From: Pseudoalteromonas viridis
GTDB lineage: Bacteria; Pseudomonadota; Gammaproteobacteria; Enterobacterales; Alteromonadaceae
DNA: 64,000 nt
Direction: 5' to 3'
Assembly (NCBI RefSeq): GCF_017742995.1
Contig: NZ_CP072425.1
Location: 3,100,001-3,164,000 of the forward strand
Part shown: one piece after another, positions 10,617 to 19,642 of the stretch
Numbering within the stretch: position 1 is the stretch's first letter
Layout of the letters: the number at the start of each line of letters is the position of its first letter
Notes under the pieces: generated by a model
Databases searched by the model: none
Told to the model about the DNA's origin: nothing
The model's input: only the letters and a program-made list of their open reading frames with translations
Made by a program: the position numbers and the translations under genes

Positions 10617-11266
10617 AGACCCTCCTTTTGCGGTACAAATTTTACATTATCGCCTGGCTGAAACAGGCAAGGTGGTTGGCTATGGGGGTTGAATAACTGT
10701 GTCGGGCTGTGGCCCAGCAATCGCCAGCCACCGGGGGAGGTACTGGGATAAATTGCACTTAAATCTTCAGCAATAGCAACCGAGCCAGCCGGCACATGGG
10801 TTCTCGGCGAGTCAAGCCGTGCAACCCTAAGTTGCTCAGGTACGCAGCCGAGATAGGCAAAGCCTGGCAAAAAGCCCAGAAACTTGACCTGATAGAGCGG
10901 TGCGCTGTGCAGTTCTATAATGTCGCTTTGTGACAGGCCCAGTTGCGCAGCCAAAGGAGCCAGATCCGGGCCTGCTGCTTGCCCATAAACGACAGGTATT
11001 TGGTGCGTGGTGGGATGGAAGTCCTCGGCATTGAACTCTTCCCAGAGTAACAGAAGCTGATCCTGCCAGCTTGCGCATTGTGTTGGGTCTTGTAAAACCA
11101 GAGTCAGGGAGGTTTTCCCGACCACAATATCTGTACATTGAGCCTGTTTTTGCAGGTGGCGGTGCAAAGCAAACAGGCGATTCTGTTGCGTGTTATCGAG
11201 TCGCGCGCAGTTTAAGTCGAGCACTACCGCCTGCTCGCCAAGCAGATAAGTCTGTTCTTGAATCAT
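10610..11266 (-). CDS. pxpB: 5-oxoprolinase subunit PxpB (KipI family)
   Basis: 218-residue CT_C_D (KipI) family protein, the PxpB subunit of 5-oxoprolinase. Conserved features are PVVYGQAAGPDL, YQVKFLGFLPGFAYLGCVP, PRTHVPAGSVAIA and STSPGGWRLLG. It is the promoter-proximal gene of the operon pxpB-pxpC-DUF969-DUF979-pcp, where every junction overlaps. The roughly 210 bp upstream to the M17 peptidase gene must contain the operon promoter; no operator was recognised. Confidence 0.9.
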   Translation of the reverse strand: MIQEQTYLLGEQAVVLDLNCARLDNTQQNRLFALHRHLQKQAQCTDIVVGKTSLTLVLQDPTQCASWQDQLLLLWEEFNAEDFHPTTHQIPVVYGQAAGPDLAPLAAQLGLSQSDIIELHSAPLYQVKFLGFLPGFAYLGCVPEQLRVARLDSPRTHVPAGSVAIAEDLSAIYPSTSPGGWRLLGHSPTQLFNPHSQPPCLFQPGDNVKFVPQKEGLC

Positions 11267-11426
11267 GGTATGTTATTTTTCATTTTGTTATCGGCAGATT
11301 TAACCCCTCTGATTGGTTATGCGTTGATGGGGCAGGGTATTGCACAGAGGGACGCCCGGGCAAAGCATAGCAAGCTTATTTGCGGCTGTCTTGCCAAACC
11401 TGATAACCGCCAGGCAGACTGAGATT

Positions 11427-11456
11427 AAAAAAAAGCCATGCAATCATTGCATGGCT
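11427..11456 (-). terminator. Intrinsic terminator of the M17 peptidase gene
   Basis: AGCCATGCAA, loop TCA, TTGCATGGCT, followed on the minus strand by eight T residues. Confidence 0.9.
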
Positions 11457-11475
11457 CAGTTGGGTTGGGATTGTG

Positions 11476-12990
11476 TTAGTTACTCAGCAACCATTCGCTC
11501 AGCAGGCGTACGCCAAATCCGGTACCGCCCGCAGAAACTTCGCCTTTACCTGAAGAGGCTAGTGCGTTGCCTGCAATATCGATATGTAACCAGCGGGTTT
11601 CACCGGCAAAGTGTTGCAGGAATGAGGCCGCAGTGGTTGCGCCCGGACCACCTGAACCGACATTGGCAATATCTGCGATATCAGATTTCAGCATGTCTTT
11701 GTAGCCCAGAGGCAGTCGCCAAAGAGGTTCGTTAACCGCTTTACCGGCAAGGGTAAATTCCGAGATCAGGTGTTCATCATCTGAGAATACTGCGGCATAG
11801 CGATTGCCTACAGCACGGATCTTAGAGCCCGTCAGTGTTGCGAGGTCAACCATCACCTCAGGCTTATAATAGGTGCGTGCATACCACATGGCGTCACTCA
11901 ATACTAAGCGACCTTCTGCGTCGGTATTTAGGATCTCAACGCTCAGGCCTTCTGCTGTGCGCAGTACATCACCCGGTGCAATCGAGTTTTCAGAGACCAT
12001 ATTGGCGGCCATACCCATTACTGCTACAACGTTAACATCGGCCTTCGCCAGCGCCATAGCTTTTACTGTGCCCAGTACTGCCGCTGCACCGGCCATATCT
12101 GATTTCATACGAGCAATGGATTTGCCGGTTTTAATGCTGTAACCACCAGAGTCGAAGGTGATCCCTTTACCTACCAATGCGATAGGAGTGTCGTTATTGC
12201 CTTTATAATGTGCAACAACCAGGCGTGAGCCTTCTTTACTGCCACGGCCAACCCCTTCCAGTGCATTCATACCCAGGGATTTAAGCTGCTCTGGCTCCAA
12301 GATCTTCACTTCAACACCATACTGCTCGAGTTGTTTGGCTGCATTGGCAAAGTCAACCGGCGTCATTTCAGTCGGGACTTCTGAGGTTAAGTCACGTGCC
12401 AAAAATACACCCTGTTCAATGTGGCTTAACGTAGTGTATTCGGCTTGCGTCTGACCTTGGTCGTCTACACTCAGGTTGTAGGTCATACTGTGTGTGTTTG
12501 GCTCTTTCTTATATAGCTCAAACGTATGGTCGCGCAGATTGGCACCGTGCGCATATTGCGCCGCCAGTTCATGGTTGCTTAGCTGGCCATTTACGCCTTT
12601 GAATGCAACGCTGACTGTCGCAGCTTCTTTTTGCTCTAGTTTAGCGTGCAGGTTACCGCCGAGCTTAGCCATTTTGGCACTGTCCAGCTCGTCGCGCTCA
12701 CCCAAACCAACCACAAGAATACGTTGGTGTTTAGAATCTACAGGTGCCAATACCTCGACCACCTTGCCGTAGTCACCAGAAAACTTGTCAGCTTCCATTG
12801 CTTTGTTCAGTTGCTTTCGGGTATCTCTATCAAGAAATTTAAATGCATTGCTTTGCTCACTATCCTGAAACACAACCAGAGCATCGGTTTTTTCGTTCAG
12901 TTTGCTGGTGAACTGGATGTCGGCTGCCAGCGCCGAGGCTGAACCGAAAAGTGCGACACTGAGTGCGCAAAGACGAGTAGATAATGGCAT
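11476..12990 (-). CDS. Exported leucyl aminopeptidase (M17 family)
   Basis: 504-residue M17 zinc aminopeptidase. The catalytic half carries the metal-binding VGKGITFDSGGYSIK segment (Lys near residue 278) and NTDAEGRLVL (near 355), as in PepA. Unlike the standard cytoplasmic PepA it starts with a clear signal peptide (LCALSVALFGSASALAAD, cleavage near residue 22), so it should act in the periplasm or outside, digesting peptides for uptake. It lies next to the pyroglutamate operon, which fits peptide scavenging, but has its own terminator. The name pepA is avoided because the cytoplasmic paralogue is normally given that symbol. Confidence 0.92.
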   Translation of the reverse strand: MPLSTRLCALSVALFGSASALAADIQFTSKLNEKTDALVVFQDSEQSNAFKFLDRDTRKQLNKAMEADKFSGDYGKVVEVLAPVDSKHQRILVVGLGERDELDSAKMAKLGGNLHAKLEQKEAATVSVAFKGVNGQLSNHELAAQYAHGANLRDHTFELYKKEPNTHSMTYNLSVDDQGQTQAEYTTLSHIEQGVFLARDLTSEVPTEMTPVDFANAAKQLEQYGVEVKILEPEQLKSLGMNALEGVGRGSKEGSRLVVAHYKGNNDTPIALVGKGITFDSGGYSIKTGKSIARMKSDMAGAAAVLGTVKAMALAKADVNVVAVMGMAANMVSENSIAPGDVLRTAEGLSVEILNTDAEGRLVLSDAMWYARTYYKPEVMVDLATLTGSKIRAVGNRYAAVFSDDEHLISEFTLAGKAVNEPLWRLPLGYKDMLKSDIADIANVGSGGPGATTAASFLQHFAGETRWLHIDIAGNALASSGKGEVSAGGTGFGVRLLSEWLLSN

Positions 12991-13181
12991 TGATTAAACC
13001 CTCAATAACTAATTTGGGCTTTGTTTTACCTTAAACACGCAGATTAATTAATTAAATGTCGTTGAATGACACAGAATCCTAGTTGAAGTGCGAACCGGCT
13101 GATTTTTTCACACTCGGCGAAAGTATGGCGTGGCTGCCACGGTCTTGGTAGTTAAGAGAAATCAATTTAAAGGAAGTCGGA

Positions 13182-14477
13182 GTGAATAAACGATTAATTG
13201 TACAGCTAACGCTCTCGAGTTTACTTGGGCTTGCCAGCATCAGTCATGCGACTGTGCTTAATAGCAAACCAGAACAAGCCAGTTCGCATATCAAAACACT
13301 GGTGCTGGGATCGGGCTGTTTTTGGGGCGCAGAAAAACGCTATGAAGCGCTGCCAGGGGTAATAGATGCTGAATCAGGTTATGCCGATGGGCGGGGATTC
13401 AAGGCCAGTTATAAGGCAATTACGGCTGCAAGCCGACGTTTTGACCCCAATAATTACGCAGAAGTCGTACGGGTAACCTACAATGCCAGCCGCTTATCGA
13501 CAGAGTCGTTGTTAAAAGTCTATTTTGAAAGCCATGACCCAACGCAGAAAAACCGTCAGGGCAATGATGTTGGTACGCAATATCGCTCCACCATCCTGTA
13601 TACCGATGAGGCGCAAAAAAACACCGCGGTTTCATTAAAAGAACAGTACCAGGCGCTGCTGACACAAGCAGGTTATGGCCAAATTCAAACGACACTTAAG
13701 CCACTGAGCGCTTTTGTGCGGGCAGAAGAATATCACCAGAATTATCTGGTAAAAAACCCCAACGGATATTGCCCGGATCACAGTACGGGCGTCACTTTTG
13801 CGGATGTGCAAGAGCAGCCGGTTGATAATAAAGCATTGTTAACGGGCAAGCATATTGTCGTGATTGATGCGCCGTACTGCCCTTATTGTGACAAATTTAA
13901 GCAGCAAGTGGTGAATGACTATCAGGGCAGTATTGCTTTGCATTTTCGCCGGGCCAGCCAGCTACAGGGCCTGAGTATTATGTCTGCAACCTGGGCGACT
14001 CCAACCATTTTATTTATGGAAAATGGTAAGGAAGTTGCGGGCTTTCAGGGGTATATGGACCGTAAAACGTTTTACCGGGCACTGGGCGCATTTAAGCTGG
14101 GTGACAGTGATGCCTATACCACAGCGTTTGAGCAGGGCACAGATCGGCCGTTTTGCAAACAATATGATTTATTTAAACAAACCGGTGACGGGGTATTTAT
14201 AGATAAGCTCAGCGGACAGGCCTTGTTTGATACCAAAGACCGATTTAACTCAGGCACAGGCTGGTTGTCTTTCAAGCATCCGGTGGCGGGCAGCGTGACT
14301 TATCATGAAGACAACAGTCACGGAATGAAACGCACTGAAATTCGTTCCAGCTCATCGGGCATTCATCTGGGTCATGTGTTTGCGAATGAAGGACCCGGTG
14401 GAAGCGATCGCTACTGCATTAATGCGACCGTATTGGAGTTCAAATCTAGACAGGTTTATCAGGCAAGTCGCCAGTAA
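13182..14477 (+). CDS. msrAB: Exported peptide methionine sulfoxide reductase, MsrA-thioredoxin-MsrB fusion
   Basis: 431 residues starting at GTG with an AAGGAAG ribosome site. A signal peptide (about 1-23) is followed by MsrA (about 37-185, catalytic Cys in SGCFWGAEK), a thioredoxin-like segment (about 220-310, CPYC in APYCPYCDKF) and MsrB (about 322-425, GTGWLSF and catalytic Cys in DRYCINAT). The MsrB part lacks the usual zinc CxxC pairs. It repairs oxidised Met-S and Met-R sulfoxides in exported proteins; the internal thioredoxin-like domain could recycle them. The order differs from the Neisseria PilB fusion, where the thioredoxin-like domain is first. Confidence 0.92.
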   Translation: MNKRLIVQLTLSSLLGLASISHATVLNSKPEQASSHIKTLVLGSGCFWGAEKRYEALPGVIDAESGYADGRGFKASYKAITAASRRFDPNNYAEVVRVTYNASRLSTESLLKVYFESHDPTQKNRQGNDVGTQYRSTILYTDEAQKNTAVSLKEQYQALLTQAGYGQIQTTLKPLSAFVRAEEYHQNYLVKNPNGYCPDHSTGVTFADVQEQPVDNKALLTGKHIVVIDAPYCPYCDKFKQQVVNDYQGSIALHFRRASQLQGLSIMSATWATPTILFMENGKEVAGFQGYMDRKTFYRALGAFKLGDSDAYTTAFEQGTDRPFCKQYDLFKQTGDGVFIDKLSGQALFDTKDRFNSGTGWLSFKHPVAGSVTYHEDNSHGMKRTEIRSSSSGIHLGHVFANEGPGGSDRYCINATVLEFKSRQVYQASRQ

Positions 14478-14498
14478 CCTGGCAGATTTGTTAAAGGG

Positions 14499-14693
14499 TT
14501 AGCAACCGATGGCCTGAGATAGCGGACAATTGTTAATCGACTCTTCCCAGCAAAAGCGATTTTCTGTTGGTGCGCAGTTGTTGAAATAGCTTTTTGGGCG
14601 ACCACCGGCCACTTGCGGCGTTGCTTGCAATGCCAAAGTGGCTTTGTCTGCACTGAGTCTTTTGATGTTCTTTTTGTTCAGGTTAAGCTTCAT
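14499..14693 (-). CDS. Small Cys-containing peptide with class I lanthipeptide-type leader
   Basis: 64-residue product with an AAGGAA ribosome site 8 nt before the ATG. The N terminus (KLNLNKKNIKRLSADK) resembles the KLxLNKKTIxxLS leaders of class I lanthipeptide precursors, followed by TPQVAGG, a plausible leader cleavage site. The remaining 33 residues hold four Cys with Ser/Thr residues (NNCAPTENRFCW, SINNCPLSQAIGC). No LanB/LanC, radical SAM enzyme, protease or exporter is encoded nearby, so modification in trans would be required. Convergent to msrAB, 21 nt away. RiPP identity is inference from leader resemblance. Confidence 0.6.
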   Translation of the reverse strand: MKLNLNKKNIKRLSADKATLALQATPQVAGGRPKSYFNNCAPTENRFCWEESINNCPLSQAIGC

Positions 14694-14896
14694 TTTGATA
14701 TTCCTTTTAAAAAAGTCGTTATGTTCATAAATTGAACGATATATAAGTTAGTACAAATGCTTCAGTGTTGTTAAATTGTTTATACTGTGTAATTGTAAAT
14801 AATTATGTCATAAAACTTACATGAATTTTCTGGCTAACAACAAAGCGGGTTTACAACTATACTTTTCAGACCTGCATTTTTGACCAAGACACGATT

Positions 14897-15823
14897 ATGT
14901 TCCGCTTAATTTGTTTCTGGATGCTAGTTTGGTCATTGCCGCTTAGAGCCGTCGGGTCGATACAGATCCTCTATAACGACTGGACCAGTCAGCAAGTACT
15001 TTCCCACATTGTTGCAAATATTTTTACAGATCTGGGTTACCAGACTGAGTTTATTGAGGCGAAAACAGACGGTCAGTGGTTCTTACTCAAAGCTGGGATG
15101 GCAGATGTGCAGGTTGAAGTCTGGGAAGGCACAATGGCAGACAAATACGCGCAGCTGATGCACAGCCAGGTGATTGTTGATCTGGGTGACTATAGTTTAA
15201 AAACTAGAGAGGACTGGTGGTATCCCTTGTATGTCAAGCAGCACTGTCCCGGGCTGCCGCATTGGCAAGCACTGATCCAGTGTGCTGAGGTGTTCGCCAG
15301 ACCTGGCTCTCAGGGTAAAGGCGTTTATATTGCGGGCCCCTGGGAAAAGCCAGACAGGGCGAGGATCCGGGCATTGCAATTGCCGTTTGTGGTTGAGCAG
15401 GTCGAAAGTGGTGAGGCTTTGTGGAAAAAGCTCGCCATTGCGCACAAAATCAAGCAACCCATATTAATGTTTAACTGGACGCCAAACTGGGTGGGCGCGG
15501 TCTATCCGGGCGAGTTTGTTGAATTCCCTGATTTTGACATACGCTGCGAAACAGAGCCTGGCTGGGGCGTTAATCCCAAATTTTTGTTTGACTGCGGTAA
15601 TCCCAAATCTGGCTGGTTAAAAAAAATTGTCAGTACAGAATTTTTTGACCAGCACCCTTGCCTGGCAAAGGGCTTACGCCAGTTTGATATGAACAGCACA
15701 ACGCTTGAGCAGTTGGCTGCAATGGTTAACCTGGAAAACTTTACGCCAGCGCTGGTTGCAAAACACTGGCTTGAAAACAATCAGGCCAAATGGCGTAAGT
15801 GGTTTGTGGCGTGTATTAATTAG
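14897..15823 (+). CDS. Periplasmic glycine betaine/quaternary amine-type substrate-binding protein
   Basis: 308 residues with a signal peptide (about 1-20). The body matches the OpuAC/ProX binding-protein family (IQILYNDWTSQQVLSHIVA, MADVQVEVWEGTMADKY, PWEKPDRARIRAL, WTPNWVGAVYPG). Aromatic residues that could form a cation-binding box are plentiful. No ABC ATPase or permease lies beside it. The next gene, 95 bp downstream in the same direction, is a chemoreceptor, so this protein may present its ligand to that receptor. Substrate is not determined. Confidence 0.85.
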   Translation: MFRLICFWMLVWSLPLRAVGSIQILYNDWTSQQVLSHIVANIFTDLGYQTEFIEAKTDGQWFLLKAGMADVQVEVWEGTMADKYAQLMHSQVIVDLGDYSLKTREDWWYPLYVKQHCPGLPHWQALIQCAEVFARPGSQGKGVYIAGPWEKPDRARIRALQLPFVVEQVESGEALWKKLAIAHKIKQPILMFNWTPNWVGAVYPGEFVEFPDFDIRCETEPGWGVNPKFLFDCGNPKSGWLKKIVSTEFFDQHPCLAKGLRQFDMNSTTLEQLAAMVNLENFTPALVAKHWLENNQAKWRKWFVACIN

Positions 15824-15918
15824 CCCGGCAAAGTTAAATAAAACAACAGGATTGCAGATCTTGAACTAAGCTTTTAGTACCTGTCGATTTTACAAGTCAG
15901 GATGACGCTGGAGGTGCT

Positions 15919-18222
15919 GTGAGCATCAAATTAAAACTTATTGTAAGCGTCTCAACTCTGGTAACTATTGCGCTTGTTGTTCTATCCGTGAGTGTTGGTA
16001 TTGTGACCCAAAAAGATGTGGTCAACACGCTAACCAGCCAGATCCAACATCGTCTGGTGGGCCTCAGAGATGCAAAGAAAGAGCAGTTAACGGCGTACTT
16101 TGACTTCATTAATGGTCAGTTACTCACTTTGGCCAAAAGTGAAGCCACTCGTGATGCGGCAATCCAATTTACCAACACCTTCAAGCAAGTGGGTGCGCAG
16201 CCTGATGAAGGGGCGCTGAGCCGTTATTACCGGGATGAGTTTGGGCAGGTATTTGCACAAAGAAACGGTACGTCCACGGATACGCGGCGCCTGATTGGGG
16301 CATTGGATAAACCTGCCAGATACTGGCAGGACAAGTACATTGCGCAAAATACCCATCCACTGGGCAGCAAAAACGCCCTGAGCGGTTTGCAAGATGGCAG
16401 CAGCTATGACACGGTTCATCGGCTACATCATCCTTTTTTTAATGCCTTTTTAGAGCGCTTTGGCTATTACGATATCTTTATTGTCGACGCACAGAGCGGT
16501 CATGTGGTGTATTCCGTATTTAAAGAGCTGGACTATGCAACCTCTCTGTTGCGTGGGCCTTATGCGCAAAGTGGACTTGGGGAAGTGTTCAGGGCCGCCA
16601 GAGCACTCTCCTCAGGTGAGGTGGCTTTTGTCGATTTCGCTCCATATTTGCCTTCGTATAATGCGGCTGCGTCCTTTGTCGCAACTCCGATAGTTAAAGA
16701 CGGCGACACCCTGGCTGTGCTGGTTTTTCAAATGCCGATTGACAGACTCAATGATATTTTGACTTATCAACAGAACTGGCAAGCACGGGGGCTCGGAGAG
16801 TCTGGCGAGACCTACCTGGTGGGCAGTGACTTTAAAATGCGCAGCATGAGTCGCTTTTTACTGGAAGATAAAGCCGGTTATTTGCAGGTACTCAAAAACG
16901 CGAACGTGGATCCACAAACGATTGCCGCAATAGACAGGTTCGACACCTCGGTTGGTTTGCAAAGTGTTCGCACGCAGGCCGTAGAAGCGGCACTGTCGGG
17001 TCGCTCTGGCTTTGCCATCATTAAAGATTATCGCAATGTTGCGGTGGCATCTGCTTACACCTATGTCGAAATTAACGGTAAAACCTGGGCGCTGTTGAGT
17101 GAGCTGGATCAGTCAGAAGCCTTTGCGGATGTGGAGGAAATAACACACCAGATCACCACCATGGCGGCCATTATTACAGCCATTTTGATAGTCATTGCGT
17201 TATTCTGCGCCTGGCTGCTAGGTAACATTATAGCGACGCCCATTCAAAAGATGAGCCGGTTCATCAACCGGGTTGCGACGTCGCTGGATTTAACTCAGCG
17301 GTTTGATGAGTCAAATAGCCAGGATGAAATGGGGCAGGTAGAGCGCGCGTTAAATTCTATGTTTGAAACCTTTGCCGATACCTTGAACCAGGTGAATAGT
17401 AGCGCTGAAACGCTGTCCAGCCAGATGGGCCAGCTGCAAGCCAATTTCGCACAGCTGACGAACAAGAGTGACACGCAAACGGATTTAACGGTGCACATTG
17501 CTGCGGCAATGGAGCAAATGGCCGCGACCTCAGAAGATGTGGCAAAAAATGCGCAGTTCACCAGCGAAGCCAGTCACGATGCAGTGAGTGCGTCTGAGCA
17601 GGGAAAGAGTAACGTGGCCAAGAATATGCAGTCATCTCGCAGCCTGGAGCAGGCGATGGATCTGACCATGCAACAAATGACGGCGTTGCAGGAGCAATCC
17701 AATAACATTAGCCAGGTGCTGGAGGTGATCCAGACCATCGCCGAACAAACCAATTTACTGGCATTGAATGCCGCGATAGAAGCTGCGCGAGCGGGAGAGC
17801 AGGGCAGAGGGTTCTCTGTGGTGGCCGATGAGGTCCGGTCTTTGGCGCAAAGAACACAGCAGTCGACAGAAGAGATCAATCGCATGATTCAAGGTCTGCA
17901 AAGTGGCTCGGCAAGTGCGATGTCGGCGATTCAGGAAGCGCATGCACTAACAGAAAACAACTTATCCTCAACGGATTCCACACGGGACTCTTTGCAGCAC
18001 ATTAACGACCAAATTTGCAAAATTGAAGCCTTCAATGAACAAATGGCAACAGCGGCAACTGAGCAAAGTGCGGTGGCCAAAGACGTTACCCAACAAATAT
18101 CAGACATCACAAGCCTGGCACAGGCTAACTGCGCGATAATCACTCAGGTCAACGCAATGGCCTCTGCTGCGGATGAGGATGCGCGATTGCTCAAGCAGCA
18201 GATCAGTAAATTTCATTTATAG
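15919..18222 (+). CDS. Methyl-accepting chemotaxis protein
   Basis: 767-residue chemoreceptor starting at GTG with GGAGG 5 nt upstream. TM1 about 7-29, a long periplasmic sensor of about 380 residues (probably a double-Cache fold), TM2 about 413-437, HAMP about 438-490, then the coiled-coil signalling domain with the highly conserved tip [18 protein letters not shown] near residue 607. No C-terminal CheR/CheB pentapeptide is evident (ends KQQISKFHL). Probably co-transcribed with the binding-protein gene upstream. It ends 9 bp from the convergent LacI gene. Confidence 0.95.
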   Translation: MSIKLKLIVSVSTLVTIALVVLSVSVGIVTQKDVVNTLTSQIQHRLVGLRDAKKEQLTAYFDFINGQLLTLAKSEATRDAAIQFTNTFKQVGAQPDEGALSRYYRDEFGQVFAQRNGTSTDTRRLIGALDKPARYWQDKYIAQNTHPLGSKNALSGLQDGSSYDTVHRLHHPFFNAFLERFGYYDIFIVDAQSGHVVYSVFKELDYATSLLRGPYAQSGLGEVFRAARALSSGEVAFVDFAPYLPSYNAAASFVATPIVKDGDTLAVLVFQMPIDRLNDILTYQQNWQARGLGESGETYLVGSDFKMRSMSRFLLEDKAGYLQVLKNANVDPQTIAAIDRFDTSVGLQSVRTQAVEAALSGRSGFAIIKDYRNVAVASAYTYVEINGKTWALLSELDQSEAFADVEEITHQITTMAAIITAILIVIALFCAWLLGNIIATPIQKMSRFINRVATSLDLTQRFDESNSQDEMGQVERALNSMFETFADTLNQVNSSAETLSSQMGQLQANFAQLTNKSDTQTDLTVHIAAAMEQMAATSEDVAKNAQFTSEASHDAVSASEQGKSNVAKNMQSSRSLEQAMDLTMQQMTALQEQSNNISQVLEVIQTIAEQTNLLALNAAIEAARAGEQGRGFSVVADEVRSLAQRTQQSTEEINRMIQGLQSGSASAMSAIQEAHALTENNLSSTDSTRDSLQHINDQICKIEAFNEQMATAATEQSAVAKDVTQQISDITSLAQANCAIITQVNAMASAADEDARLLKQQISKFHL

Positions 18223-18231
18223 CGCAGGCGC

Positions 18232-19254
18232 TCAGGCGGATCTGCGCACAATCAGTTTGGGTGGTAGCAGAGTATCTGTTACCGCTTCCCCTTTGATTAA
18301 ATTAAGCAGGTTGTTAACCAGCATTTGTCCTGCCAGAGTGGTATTTTGCTGTACCGTGGTGAGTGCTGGTGAAATAAAGCTGGCAGCGGCGATATTGTCA
18401 AAGCCGACAACGGCGACATCGCCAGGCACTTCTTTACCAGCTTCTTTCAGTGCTTTCAGGGCACCTATGGCTATCAGATCGCTTGCTGCGAACAGGGCAT
18501 CAAACTGAATATTGTTTGCCAGCAAGGAGCGGGTGGCATGATAACCAGACTCTTCGGTTGAGATAGCGTTGGCGATTTGACGCTCGGATAAGCTATGGCC
18601 CTGGGCTGTCAGGGTATCCCTAAAGCCTTTGAAGCGAGCAAAAAACTCCGGACTGTGGTCAGATGCATCGCCGATAAATACATATTGTGAGCGGTTTTGC
18701 TGTAGCAAGTGTTCGGCTGCCAGTTTGCCGCCGCCATAATTATCACAGCTTACAGTTAAATCTTCACGGCCGTCGACCGTTGCACCCCAGCAAACAAACT
18801 TGGTGTCCTGAGCAAGCAGTTGCTGAAGCCGGGACTGATAGTCCATATAATCACCATAACCCAGTAAAATAATGCCATCGGCACGGTGACTGTCTTCATA
18901 ATCTGCCCGCCAGTCCTGACTGGAGGATTGAAATGAAACCAGCAGGTCGTAGCCCTGTTTTGCACAGGCACGGGTGATGCTCCCCAGCATGTTAAGAAAG
19001 AAAGGATTGATCTGTGACTCGTCCCCGGTCGGATCTTCAAACAATAACAGCGCCAGTGTGCTGCTTTGCTGAGTCCGCAGGTTACTGGCATTTTTGTCGA
19101 CCTTATAATTGAGCTGCTTTGCGACTTCCCAGACGCGGCGTCGGGTCTCTTCATTTACCAGCGGGCTGTTTCGCAGCGCGCGCGATACGGTAGACTGGGA
19201 GACACCCGCAAAGTGGGCGATATCAAAAGAAGTGGCTTTGCCTTTTGGTTTCAT
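18232..19254 (-). CDS. LacI-family transcriptional regulator
   Basis: 340 residues: N-terminal HTH (SFDIAHFAGVSQSTVSRALRN), hinge (NLRTQ) and a periplasmic-binding-protein-like effector domain (DGIILLGYG, FVCWGA, DALFAASDLIAIGALKAL, VAVVGFDNI). It is divergent from glk across about 390 bp, which also contain an imperfect LacI-like half palindrome (TTGCAAGCGCAA, 19307-19318) near its own start. It may regulate itself and a sugar regulon; ligand unknown. It is not the best candidate for the TGACACCGGTGTCA operators, because the second LacI regulator lies between the operator-bearing genes. Confidence 0.93.
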   Translation of the reverse strand: MKPKGKATSFDIAHFAGVSQSTVSRALRNSPLVNEETRRRVWEVAKQLNYKVDKNASNLRTQQSSTLALLLFEDPTGDESQINPFFLNMLGSITRACAKQGYDLLVSFQSSSQDWRADYEDSHRADGIILLGYGDYMDYQSRLQQLLAQDTKFVCWGATVDGREDLTVSCDNYGGGKLAAEHLLQQNRSQYVFIGDASDHSPEFFARFKGFRDTLTAQGHSLSERQIANAISTEESGYHATRSLLANNIQFDALFAASDLIAIGALKALKEAGKEVPGDVAVVGFDNIAAASFISPALTTVQQNTTLAGQMLVNNLLNLIKGEAVTDTLLPPKLIVRRSA

Positions 19255-19306
19255 AGTGTATTTGTTCTGAGTGATAACCTGATTATTGTCAGCGAATGAA
19301 TAAAAT

Positions 19307-19318
19307 TTGCAAGCGCAA
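19307..19318. promoter_or_regulatory. Possible LacI-type operator half-site upstream of the LacI gene
   Basis: TTGCAAGCGCAA resembles half of the TTGCAAGCGCTTGCAA palindromes bound by many LacI regulators. It lies 53 bp upstream of the regulator start. Weak, as the second half is degenerate. Confidence 0.3.
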
Positions 19319-19445
19319 TCTCCATGTTGCTGCCCTGCGACCCTAATTGACTGACCCGATCTTTAATAATAGTGCCACGCTGCGAAATAATTGCTGTGAA
19401 AATACTCAGTTAGTGAGCGACGCACCGATTGGGTGAAAATTTTTA

Positions 19446-19474
19446 TTGCCTCCATCTGACACCGGTGTCATAAT
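19446..19474 (+). promoter_or_regulatory. Putative glk promoter with embedded operator
   Basis: TTGCCT (19446-19451) and CATAAT (19469-19474) are spaced by 17 bp and could be the -35 and -10. The perfect palindrome TGACACCGGTGTCA (19457-19470) fills the spacer, a position that would block RNA polymerase. Confidence 0.5.
19457..19470. promoter_or_regulatory. Palindromic operator TGACACCGGTGTCA upstream of glk
   Basis: Perfect 14-bp palindrome, identical to the two copies before edd. The shared site ties glk and the Entner-Doudoroff operon to one LacI-type regulator, most simply the product of the gene at 20674-21687. Confidence 0.85.
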
Positions 19475-19510
19475 GTCACTGTTTTATCATTTTGTTGTCA
19501 AAACGTATTG

Positions 19511-19537
19511 GCTGTCCCTCCGGGGACAGCATTTTTT
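19511..19537 (+). terminator. Terminator-like hairpin inside the glk leader
   Basis: GCTGTCCC, loop TCCG, GGGACAGC, then A and six T residues. It lies after the operator/promoter and about 105 bp before the glk start, so it would act as an attenuator rather than a 3' terminator. Confidence 0.6.
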
Positions 19538-19642
19538 CAGCTGAACGTGCAAAGTTATACGGCTGAATCTTGGCATCATCACCCAAGCCAGTTACCTTGG
19601 AAGTTGTGCACTCAGTGCACCCGGATAAAAGAGAAAAACAAC

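Noticed and set aside
14459..14653. Alternative minus-strand reading frame overlapping the lanthipeptide-like gene
   Set aside because: No ribosome site and no leader pattern; the frame at 14499-14693 has both.
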